From Dyadobacter sediminis (GTDB lineage: Bacteria; Bacteroidota; Bacteroidia; Cytophagales; Spirosomataceae): a stretch of DNA of 64,000 nt. How positions within the stretch are numbered: the stretch's first letter is position 1; each line of letters starts with the position of its first letter. The notes under the pieces are model-generated. The model was not told the origin of the DNA, made no database searches, and worked only from the letters and a program-made list of their open reading frames with translations. Location: positions 682,001 to 746,000 of the forward strand of contig NZ_VCEI01000025.1 of assembly GCF_005860765.1 (NCBI RefSeq), given 5' to 3'. Made by a program: the position numbers and the translations under genes. Shown in pieces: positions 1 through 7,156 of the stretch.

Positions 1-541
1 CACTTTCGCCCTGCTTGTTGCCAATGTCCAGGATAATGTGCGACTGTTCGTTTTTAGGAAAGGTATAACGCTGAAATCCCACTCTTTTGGTAGCCGTCAG
101 CTCGGCAGTAATGTTGTAATCGTCCAGCAGCACTTTATAGTAGCCCGGCTGCGCAACCTGATTTTTGCGGTCAAATCCGGAGCGGTAACCTGTACTGGTT
201 CCTTCCAGTTCGCCGGGTCTGGTTTTCAATATTCCCGTTGTAGGCATGTAACTTACCCCGCCGATCTGCCATTCATGAAAATGCACAAATCCCTCGATGG
301 AATGCTGGCGCGTATCGTACCCGACCGCTTCCCAGCCCGAGGGGTTGCCGTAATGCCCGTTTGTGGATGGTGCCAGCTTAGCCATCCCATAAGGAACTGC
401 TGCCGGGGTGTAAAAGAACCAGCGGCTGTGCGCGGTGCCAATGTCGGGATCCACATATTGGAGAAGGTCCTGAGCGGTAACGCGCAAACCTGCCCATTGC
501 ACGACCAATATCGCAAGGATTAAACTGAATCTGGTTTTCAT
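1..541 (-). CDS. GH92 family alpha-mannosidase, N-terminal part (cut by left edge)
   Basis: Reading the minus strand from an ATG at 541 gives an uninterrupted frame to the window edge (about 180 residues). It starts with a signal peptide (MKTRFSLILAILVVQWAG..., cleavage near TAQ) and then the GH92 N-terminal signature: VDPDIGTAHSRWFFYTPAA, VPYGMAKLAPSTNG, and GYDTRQHSIEGFVHFHEW. GH92 enzymes are Ca2+-dependent exo-alpha-mannosidases, usually about 750 residues, acting in the periplasm or on the surface. The rest of the gene, including the catalytic acids, lies outside the window. It is divergent from the sugar-catabolic operon starting at 744, which fits a mannoside locus. The family call is firm; the linkage it cleaves cannot be told. 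Confidence 0.88.
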   Translation of the reverse strand, partial: MKTRFSLILAILVVQWAGLRVTAQDLLQYVDPDIGTAHSRWFFYTPAAVPYGMAKLAPSTNGHYGNPSGWEAVGYDTRQHSIEGFVHFHEWQIGGVSYMPTTGILKTRPGELEGTSTGYRSGFDRKNQVAQPGYYKVLLDDYNITAELTATKRVGFQRYTFPKNEQSHIILDIGNKQGES

Positions 542-683
542 ACAGCTAGATTTAAGATCAGAACTTTTGAATGCATTATATAAACTTAGGAGGTTGCTTT
601 TGTATTTTTCATCGTCCGGTCAAAGGTGCCGGAGTTCGGGGCAAAATTTACCTAAACTATTTTTGTTTTATGGTATATTCCAT

Positions 684-695
684 ACATTTAAATGT
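684..695. promoter_or_regulatory. 12-bp perfect palindrome in the divergent promoter region
   Basis: ACATTTAAATGT is its own reverse complement and lies in the 200-bp gap between the divergent GH92 gene (start 541) and the lipoprotein gene (start 744). A second imperfect palindrome centred on TACGTA follows about 10 bp downstream. It could be an operator for the GntR or LacI regulator of this locus, but neither match is characteristic. The role is inferred from position and symmetry only. Confidence 0.3.
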
Positions 696-743
696 TCATA
701 CATACGTACATATTTGTTGGATATGCTTTTACCTTACCCGAAA

Positions 744-1970
744 ATGAAATTTCACTTCATAAAAAGTTATGTCCTGCTGCTTTTTCTGCTTGCGCTGGCT
801 TCCTGCGGCGGCAGTCCGTCGGATAAGGAAAAGGATGTACAGACAGCGGGGATCAATGAGCGGAAATTTACAGCGGAACCTGCGCAGGACTGGAACAGCC
901 TGTTTCTAAGAAAGTCAGGCTGGTTTGGCGGCGACGGGATCTTTGCGCTGCCGCTTTCAGGAAAGGATTCCGAAAAAAACGATAGCCTGCTTTTTCTGTT
1001 CAGTGATACGATGATCGGCGAAATTCACGGGGACACTCTGCAGCCCGGATTTGTGATGGTCAACAATTCAGTAGCCTTGTTGAAAGGAGCAGCACCCGAT
1101 TCAAGCAGTATTTCCTTCCGGATGGCGGGTGAAAAAGGAAGTTACAAAGCCGTTTTTACCCCGAAAACAAACAAACCGGACAAGGATACATATTTCTGGC
1201 TAGGAGACGGATTTGCCAGTCCCGAAGCGAATAAAGACCTGTTTATTTTTGCGTATCAGATTACCAATACGCATGACAAATCGCCATTTCCGTTCAAAGA
1301 GACGGGAAATATGCTGATCCGGATACCGGCCGGCAACCAGTTTCCCTATGCAGATCAGCAGCAAATGACGCTTCCGTTCAATAATTACAAAAACGGAGAC
1401 GAAACCATTTCCTTCGGGGCCGGGGTTTTTAACAACAGTAAATCGGCCGGAGAGGCTGAGGGTGACGGCTTTGTGTATGTTTACGGGACAAAAGGGAAAA
1501 GCAAAAAACTGGTTGCCGCCCGGGTAAATCCTGCTGAGATCGCTTTGTTTGACCGGTGGGAATTCTGGAATGGGAACGGCTGGACAAAAGATGTGAAATC
1601 AGCGGAAGCCGTGAGTGACTCTGTTTCCAATGAACTGAGTGTAAGCAGGCTGGCAACAGGAAAGTACGCACTGGTCTATCAGCTTGGCAGTCTTTTGCCG
1701 GAAATATGCATGCAGGTGGGACCCTCGCCGGCCGGACCGTTTGGCGAGCGGATCGTACTTTACAAAACCACAAACGACATTCAGGACCCGGATTTGTTCA
1801 CCTATAATGCCAAAGCGCATCCGGCGTTATCAGCGCCGGGCGAATTGCTGATTTCTTATAATGTCAACAGCTTCAGGTTTTTCGAAGTTTTGCCCAAAAA
1901 GCCTGATTTATACCGTCCAAGGTTTGTGAGAGTCAAATTCGATCAACAAACTTCCCAAACAAGCCACTGA
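744..1970 (+). CDS. Secreted lipoprotein, beta-propeller-like (DUF4185/DUF5005-type)
   Basis: About 408 residues. The frame is open from 567, but the ATG at 744 is chosen because it gives a clean SPII signal peptide (MKFHFIKSYVLLLF..., lipobox LASC). The mature part has motifs such as SGWFGGDGIFALPL and LFLFSDTMIGE early, then PSPAGPFGERIVLY and FTYNAKAHPALS late. These resemble five-bladed propeller proteins of the DUF4185/DUF5005 kind that occur in Bacteroidota glycan loci, some of them GH43-like. I cannot point to catalytic acids, so enzyme or binding protein is open. It ends 5 bp before the MFS permease gene, so the two are co-transcribed. Family recalled from motifs, not verified. Confidence 0.6.
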   Translation: MKFHFIKSYVLLLFLLALASCGGSPSDKEKDVQTAGINERKFTAEPAQDWNSLFLRKSGWFGGDGIFALPLSGKDSEKNDSLLFLFSDTMIGEIHGDTLQPGFVMVNNSVALLKGAAPDSSSISFRMAGEKGSYKAVFTPKTNKPDKDTYFWLGDGFASPEANKDLFIFAYQITNTHDKSPFPFKETGNMLIRIPAGNQFPYADQQQMTLPFNNYKNGDETISFGAGVFNNSKSAGEAEGDGFVYVYGTKGKSKKLVAARVNPAEIALFDRWEFWNGNGWTKDVKSAEAVSDSVSNELSVSRLATGKYALVYQLGSLLPEICMQVGPSPAGPFGERIVLYKTTNDIQDPDLFTYNAKAHPALSAPGELLISYNVNSFRFFEVLPKKPDLYRPRFVRVKFDQQTSQTSH

Positions 1971-1975
1971 GCATC

Positions 1976-3343
1976 ATGACCGAGCAAAGCGACGCAGTTC
2001 CTGCGCAAAAAAGATCCTCCTACATCATCCTTATTACCAGCGTTGCCGCATTCGGCGGTTTCCTGTTCGGATATGATACCGCTGTGATTGCCGGGGCAAT
2101 CGGGTATCTTCAGGTCAAGTTTGATTTGTCGCCTATTATGGTGGGATGGGCTGCCAGCAGTGCAATCTGGGGCTGTGTGCTTGGTGCGATGTCGGCCGGT
2201 TACCTCAGTGACCGGTATGGCCGCAAAGCGGTACTGATCGGTACGGCGGTACTTTTTGCATTGCCCGCATACGGTTCGGCCGTGGTGGACGATCTGACCA
2301 GTTTTATCATCATGCGGCTGCTGGGCGGGATCGGTGTGGGCGCCGCTTCCATGCTCTGTCCGATGTACATTTCGGAAATCGCCCCATCGCAGATCCGGGG
2401 CCGGCTGGTTACCTTGTATCAACTGGCGATCGTGCTGGGAATTAATATCATCTATGTAATCAATCTCAAAATCAGCCAGGCTGGCGACGAGGCCTGGAAT
2501 GTAGCATACGGCTGGCGTTACATGCTGGGTTCAGAAGTGATTCCGGCGGCGGTATTTTTTGTGTTGCTGTTTTTTGTGCCCGAAAGTCCGCGGTGGCTTG
2601 CGGCGCAGTCGAAGGGTGAGGCAGCCAGAAAAATTCTCGAACGGATCAATGGAAAGGTCGTTTCCGAAGAAATTTTCGGGGAGATTACGGATAGCCTGCG
2701 CAGCGAAAAAGGCAATTGGGGCGACCTGATGGAACAAAAGCTGCGCAAGCCGCTCTGGATCGGTATAGTGCTGGCGTTGTTTTCACAGATTACAGGCATT
2801 AATGCGGTCATTTATTATGCGCCTGAGATTTTCAAAAGCATTGGTTTCGGTGCGGAATCGGCATTTACCCAGACCATCATTATTGGCGTAGTCAATCTGC
2901 TTTTTACATTACTGGCGATCTGGCTCATCGACCGGGCCGGCAGAAGAAGCCTGCTGATCTGGGGCATAGCCGGAATGATTATATGCCTTTTTGCCACGGG
3001 TATCTGCTTCCATTTTCATTTTGATCAGGGACCGTGGCTGCTGATTTTTATCCTGGGTTACATCGCCAGTTTTGCCGTTTCACTCGGACCGATCCCGTGG
3101 GTTCTGATGTCAGAAATATTTCCGACCAAGATCCGGGGAATTGCCATGTCACTGGCAACGCTGGTATTATGGATCGGTGTGGTGGCTATCACGCAGCTGA
3201 CGCCCTATTTTCTGGAAACATTTGGCGGCGCAACGACATTCTGGATCTTCATGGTCAATGCGGTCATGATCTGGATTTTTACCATTAAAAAAATTCCGGA
3301 AACCAAAAACAGAACACTGGAAGAAATCGAAAAAAGCTGGTAA
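1976..3343 (+). CDS. MFS sugar:proton symporter (sugar porter family)
   Basis: 455 residues, 12 predicted membrane helices in the inner membrane. Sugar-porter hallmarks are clear: GFLFGYDTAVIAGA in TM1, the loop motif DRYGRK after TM2, PESPRWL after TM6, QITGINAVIYYAP in TM7, DRAGRR after TM8 and PETKNRTLEEIE at the C-terminus. The family includes XylE, GalP and GLUT transporters; QxxGxNxxxYY is the sugar-contacting element. It sits between a secreted lipoprotein and a ROK kinase/isomerase pair, so the cargo is probably free mannose or a related hexose. The central cytoplasmic helical domain is present and of normal length, unlike in the second permease at 17166. Confidence 0.9.
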   Translation: MTEQSDAVPAQKRSSYIILITSVAAFGGFLFGYDTAVIAGAIGYLQVKFDLSPIMVGWAASSAIWGCVLGAMSAGYLSDRYGRKAVLIGTAVLFALPAYGSAVVDDLTSFIIMRLLGGIGVGAASMLCPMYISEIAPSQIRGRLVTLYQLAIVLGINIIYVINLKISQAGDEAWNVAYGWRYMLGSEVIPAAVFFVLLFFVPESPRWLAAQSKGEAARKILERINGKVVSEEIFGEITDSLRSEKGNWGDLMEQKLRKPLWIGIVLALFSQITGINAVIYYAPEIFKSIGFGAESAFTQTIIIGVVNLLFTLLAIWLIDRAGRRSLLIWGIAGMIICLFATGICFHFHFDQGPWLLIFILGYIASFAVSLGPIPWVLMSEIFPTKIRGIAMSLATLVLWIGVVAITQLTPYFLETFGGATTFWIFMVNAVMIWIFTIKKIPETKNRTLEEIEKSW

Positions 3344-3391
3344 CTGAAAATTGGACTATTTAACAGCAAACACCAAGGCTAAAAACTTACC

Positions 3392-3415
3392 GGCTAACAG
3401 CTAACAGCTAAAAGC
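3392..3415. repeat. Short heptamer repeat (CTAACAG/CTAAAAG) upstream of the ROK kinase
   Basis: The 81-bp gap between the permease and kinase genes ends with GGCTAACAG, CTAACAG, CTAAAAGCC: three tandem 7-mers, flanked by GGC and GCC that could pair. Similar AACAGCTAA/AAAAGCTAA stretches are something I recall between Bacteroidota genes, so this may be a replication-slippage product or a dispersed element rather than a specific control site. Confidence 0.45.
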
Positions 3416-3424
3416 CATCACACC

Positions 3425-4363
3425 ATGCAAGACACATTCATAGGAGTTGATTTTGGCGGAACCCGGATAAAAATCGGTTTGATCTCTGATGGAAAATGGA
3501 TTGCCGACGCCAACATGGAAGCAGCTTCCGAGCTTACTTTTGAACAAAGATTAACGGATATTAAATTTGAAATGAAGCGTTTGCTTTCGGCGGGTTCATA
3601 CAAACTGAGTGGCATCGGCTTTGCGTTTCCCGGTATTGTAAACTTTCATTCCGGCAGGATTTTGTCAAAATATGTAAAGTACCCCGGTGCCGAAAACGTA
3701 GATCTTAATGAGTGGGCACTGACTAACTTTGGTGTTCCGGTTGCCGTCGAAAATGATGCCCGTGCGGCATTAATCGGTGAGTGGAAACATGGAGCGGGTG
3801 TGGGGAGCTCCGATCTGGTACTTGTAACGCTCGGTACCGGCGTAGGTACCGGCGTATTGGTGAATGGAGCGCCGCTGCGGGGAAAAAACTTTATAGGAGG
3901 AAATCTTGGCGGGCATTCGACCATCCATTTCGAGGGAGTGATCTGTAATTGCGGCAATGTCGGTTGTGTGGAAAGTGAAAGTTCCACCTGGGCGCTGACG
4001 CAGATGGCTGCACAATCTCCGGAGTTCCAAACCAGCAAACTTGCGCAGTTGGAACTTATTGATTTCAAAAACCTTTTTGAACTGGCTGCGGAAAAAGACG
4101 CACTGGCAGAAAAGCTGCTCGACCGCTGCCTGAAAGTGTGGTCACTGTGCGTCATCAATCTGGTCCATGCGTACGATCCCGAAAAGGTGATCTTTGGCGG
4201 AGGGATTATGAAAAGCAGCTCCATTATCTTGCCTTACATCAGACAAATGCTCGATAAGCATTCCTGGATCAGCTCCGCCGATGTGGAGCTGGTGACGGCT
4301 TCGCAGCCGGAGCACGCCGGAATATTGGGCGTATACGAATTACTCAAACAAAAAAAATATTGA
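3425..4363 (+). CDS. ROK family sugar kinase (probable hexokinase/mannokinase)
   Basis: 312 residues, cytoplasmic. The N-terminal phosphate-binding motif is GVDFGGTRIKIGLI, followed by GIGFAFPGIV, the catalytic region ENDARAALIGEW (Asp as general base), LGTGVGTGVL, and the ROK zinc-binding signature CNCGNVGCVE with an upstream His (GGHSTIH). Length is normal for bacterial ROK glucokinase/fructokinase/mannokinase enzymes, which transfer phosphate from ATP to a hexose C6 hydroxyl. Its stop is 2 bp before the ATG of a mannose-6-phosphate isomerase gene, making mannose the most likely substrate. That specificity is inferred from neighbours, not read from residues. Confidence 0.88.
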   Translation: MQDTFIGVDFGGTRIKIGLISDGKWIADANMEAASELTFEQRLTDIKFEMKRLLSAGSYKLSGIGFAFPGIVNFHSGRILSKYVKYPGAENVDLNEWALTNFGVPVAVENDARAALIGEWKHGAGVGSSDLVLVTLGTGVGTGVLVNGAPLRGKNFIGGNLGGHSTIHFEGVICNCGNVGCVESESSTWALTQMAAQSPEFQTSKLAQLELIDFKNLFELAAEKDALAEKLLDRCLKVWSLCVINLVHAYDPEKVIFGGGIMKSSSIILPYIRQMLDKHSWISSADVELVTASQPEHAGILGVYELLKQKKY

Positions 4364-4365
4364 CA

Positions 4366-6117
4366 ATGCAGTCAAGCTACGACAAGTTTCCATACATCGA
4401 AATCAGCCAGTCGTCAGAACTGTGTTTCGCAGGCTGGACGTCTGTAATTTCTGAAGTACAGCGTTTTATACATTCAAAGAATCAGAACAAAACGGTTGTT
4501 TGCATTGACCTTTATCAAGGTGTGGATGCAGCAAAAATGCTCGGCGCAATCCAGGCAAACCTGCAAACTGCAGCTTTGTTTCTAACCGCATCATGCCTGA
4601 AAAGTGCCTCTGAAATTCAGGATATGGTATTTCCATTTGTAACGGACGATCCGATTTTCGGCAAAATCAGCAATCTGGAAATGATTGATTTTTTCAATGT
4701 ATCCCGTCTGGATCAAACGAAAAAACAGATTAAGGAAATGGAATCGGGAACGGTGGTGATTTTCGGAGAAGGTGCCGCTCTTTTTGCCGATGCCGATGTC
4801 CTGATTTACGCGGACCTTGCGCGTTGGGAAATTCAGAAAAGAATGAAACGCAACGAAGCAGGGAATTTTGGAGTGGATAATCAGAACGGGAGTTTCGCAT
4901 TGAAATACAAGCAGGGCTATTTTCTGGACTGGCGCGTATTCGACCGGCATAAGCTCGCCCATTTTGACCAGATCGACTACTTTATAGACGCCAATGACAG
5001 CGATAAGCCTAAGATGCTGGGCGCGGAGCTGTACCAGAAAGGATTGACCGAAAGCATTGGCCGGCCATTCAGGGTAGTGCCATTTTTTGATCCGGGACCC
5101 TGGGGCGGGCAGTGGCTCAAAGAAGTCGTCGACCTGAATCGCGATGAAATCAATTATGCCTGGGGTTTTGATTGTGTACCCGAAGAAAACAGCCTGCTGT
5201 TTAAAATAGGCGAGCACTTTTTTGAACTTCCTGCTATCAATCTTGTGCTGACCCGGCCGAAGGAGCTGCTGGGCGAAGCCGTTTTCAACGCATTCGGAGC
5301 CGAATTTCCGATCCGTTTTGATTTTCTGGATACCATGGAAGGTGGCAACCTGAGCCTGCAGGTACATCCCACGCGGACCTACATTCAGGAGCAGTTCGGC
5401 ATGAGCTACACGCAGGATGAAAGTTACTATTTTCTTGAAGCGGAGAAAGATGCATGCGTCTATCTGGGTACGCACAATGATGTGGACACCGCCGCCATGA
5501 TCGCCGATCTTGAAAAGGCGCAGCAGGAAATGACCGGCTTTGACGCTGAAAAATACGTAAACAAACTGCCGGTCAAAAAGCATGACCACATCCTGATTCC
5601 GGCGGGAACGATCCATTGTTCCGGCAAGAATGCAGTTGTACTGGAAATATCGGCTACTCCTTACATTTTCACGTTCAAATTGTGGGACTGGGGCCGGCTG
5701 GGGCTGGATGGAAAGCCGAGACCGATCAACATTGAGCATGGTAAAAATGTGATTGATTTCAGTCGGGATGAGAATTGGGTGAAGCAGCACCTGGTGAACA
5801 ATATAACTGCTATTTCGCTGGACAGCCACGTGAAAGAAGAATCAACCGGGCTTCACAATTCCCAGTTTATTGAAACCAGAAGACACTGGTTTGACACCAA
5901 AGTGACTCATTTTACACACGGAAACCTCAATGTGGTCAACCTTGTGGAAGGTGCGGAAGTGACCGTAGAAAGTCCGGATAACCTGTTTGAGCCGTATGTC
6001 ATCCACTATGCCGAAACCTTCATTGTCCCGGCCCATGTACCGGCTTATACAATCAAGCCGTCAGGCAAATCGGCCGGAATGCAGTGTGCGACGCTGAAAG
6101 CTTATGTCAGACCTTGA
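4366..6117 (+). CDS. Class I mannose-6-phosphate isomerase, long form with N-terminal domain
   Basis: 583 residues from the ATG at 4366; a TTG at 4360 overlapping the kinase stop is an alternative. The C-terminal part (about 225-583) is a class I phosphomannose isomerase: DTMEGGNLSLQVHP supplies Gln/His metal ligands, HDHILIPAGTIHCSGKN the later His, then a cupin-like end with HYAETFIVP. It interconverts mannose-6-P and fructose-6-P. The first ~220 residues are an extra domain not in E. coli ManA (about 390 residues). It has a Rossmann-like start (KTVVCIDLYQGVD), VLIYADLARWEIQKRMK and YFLDWRVFDRHK, resembling a nucleoside-kinase fold without a P-loop GKT. I recall similar long homologues in other Bacteroidota. 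The role of the domain is unknown. Confidence 0.85.
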   Translation: MQSSYDKFPYIEISQSSELCFAGWTSVISEVQRFIHSKNQNKTVVCIDLYQGVDAAKMLGAIQANLQTAALFLTASCLKSASEIQDMVFPFVTDDPIFGKISNLEMIDFFNVSRLDQTKKQIKEMESGTVVIFGEGAALFADADVLIYADLARWEIQKRMKRNEAGNFGVDNQNGSFALKYKQGYFLDWRVFDRHKLAHFDQIDYFIDANDSDKPKMLGAELYQKGLTESIGRPFRVVPFFDPGPWGGQWLKEVVDLNRDEINYAWGFDCVPEENSLLFKIGEHFFELPAINLVLTRPKELLGEAVFNAFGAEFPIRFDFLDTMEGGNLSLQVHPTRTYIQEQFGMSYTQDESYYFLEAEKDACVYLGTHNDVDTAAMIADLEKAQQEMTGFDAEKYVNKLPVKKHDHILIPAGTIHCSGKNAVVLEISATPYIFTFKLWDWGRLGLDGKPRPINIEHGKNVIDFSRDENWVKQHLVNNITAISLDSHVKEESTGLHNSQFIETRRHWFDTKVTHFTHGNLNVVNLVEGAEVTVESPDNLFEPYVIHYAETFIVPAHVPAYTIKPSGKSAGMQCATLKAYVRP

Positions 6118-6149
6118 AAGTCCAAATGCTTTAAAGAACCTGAATTTGC

Positions 6150-6157
6150 TAGTTTTG
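6150..6157 (+). promoter_or_regulatory. Candidate -7 box for the GntR gene
   Basis: TAGTTTTG matches the Bacteroidota -7 consensus TAnnTTTG and lies 26 bp before the ATG at 6183. No good -33 TTTG box is seen at 19-21 bp upstream, so the call is tentative. It would let the regulator be expressed apart from the upstream operon. Confidence 0.35.
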
Positions 6158-6182
6158 TCCTTATTTATTCAATTTGTCTATT

Positions 6183-6914
6183 ATGAAGCTCAGTATTGAT
6201 CATAAAAGCCCGGTTCCTTTGCACATTCAGGCAGAAAACCTGTTGCGTACGATGATCAGTGATCCCGAGCATCTGAACGGGAAATTTCTTCCGAATGAGC
6301 TGGATCTGGCCAAGCAGCTGGCCATTTCCCGATCGACGTTGCGGCAAGCTTTGAACAAATTGGTATACGAGGGATTGCTGGTCAGGAAAAAAGGAATCGG
6401 CACGAAGGTGGCAGAACCTGTTATCAGCTCTAAATCAAAAAACTGGCTTAGTTTTACGCAGGAAATGAATGCGCGTGGTATCGACGTTAAAAACTTTGAG
6501 CTGCACATAACCTGGGTAACTCCGGATGAGAAAACAGCTGCTTTCTTTGACATGGATCCCGGGAAAAAAATTCTGAAACTGGAACGTCTCCGGGGAAAAA
6601 TGGACGGGCCGTTTGTATACTTTATTTCCTACTTTCATCCCAGGGTCGGCCTGACGGGCGAAGAGGATTTCAAGCGGCCGCTTTATGACATTCTGGAAAA
6701 AGACCATCACGTCATTGCGACGCTTTCCAAAGAAGAAGTTAGCGCAATTGCCGCTAACAAATTCATCGCTGCCAAGCTGGAAGTGGAAACAGGAAGTCCT
6801 ATTCTCTTCAGAAAGCGCTTTGTCTTTGACCAGGGAAATAGACCCATTGAATATAACCTGGGATACTATCGCGCAGACAGCTTTGTGTACACGGTCGAAA
6901 GCGTCAGAGAATAG
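6183..6914 (+). CDS. GntR/HutC family transcriptional regulator (UTRA domain)
   Basis: 243 residues from the ATG at 6183 (a TTG three codons earlier is less likely). Residues 1-75 form the winged helix: VPLHIQAENLLRTMI, LPNELDLAKQLAISRSTLRQ, LVYEGLLVRKKGIGT. Residues 90-240 form a UTRA effector domain, which in this subfamily binds sugar phosphates or similar metabolites; FRKRFVFDQGNRPIEYN is typical of its C-terminal part. It sits between the kinase/isomerase genes and susC, so the natural ligand would be mannose-6-P or another pathway intermediate. With the LacI regulator at 16145 the locus has two local regulators. Confidence 0.88.
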   Translation: MKLSIDHKSPVPLHIQAENLLRTMISDPEHLNGKFLPNELDLAKQLAISRSTLRQALNKLVYEGLLVRKKGIGTKVAEPVISSKSKNWLSFTQEMNARGIDVKNFELHITWVTPDEKTAAFFDMDPGKKILKLERLRGKMDGPFVYFISYFHPRVGLTGEEDFKRPLYDILEKDHHVIATLSKEEVSAIAANKFIAAKLEVETGSPILFRKRFVFDQGNRPIEYNLGYYRADSFVYTVESVRE

Positions 6915-7076
6915 TTTTCATCCGTACTTTTACAAGCGTTACAGCAGACCATCCAAGCTCGCTTCCCGCCCGAAGGCACTGGTCACAGGCCTATGGTCAA
7001 GTAGGGCCTGGAAGTGGAGATTAGGGCTACCTTTCAAATTTATATAAATATTTCCATAAATATTTTTTCTATTTAT

Positions 7077-7114
7077 GCTAAATCGATTTACTTAGTACAA
7101 TAAATCGATTTAGC
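7077..7114. promoter_or_regulatory. Twin LacI-type operators upstream of susC
   Basis: Two copies of the perfect 12-bp palindrome TAAATCGATTTA, at 7079-7090 and 7101-7112, form a larger inverted repeat (GCTAAATCGATTTA, 10-bp spacer, mirror). Centres are 22 bp apart, two helical turns, so two dimers would sit on one DNA face. A central CG flanked by A/T-rich half-sites is characteristic of LacI-family operators. The site ends 42 bp before the susC start, and a LacI gene lies in the same operon at 16145. Binding by that protein is inferred. Confidence 0.7.
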
Positions 7115-7156
7115 GTATTGAAGACTGCTTTATTTCTAACCTGATTCCCTGTATTT

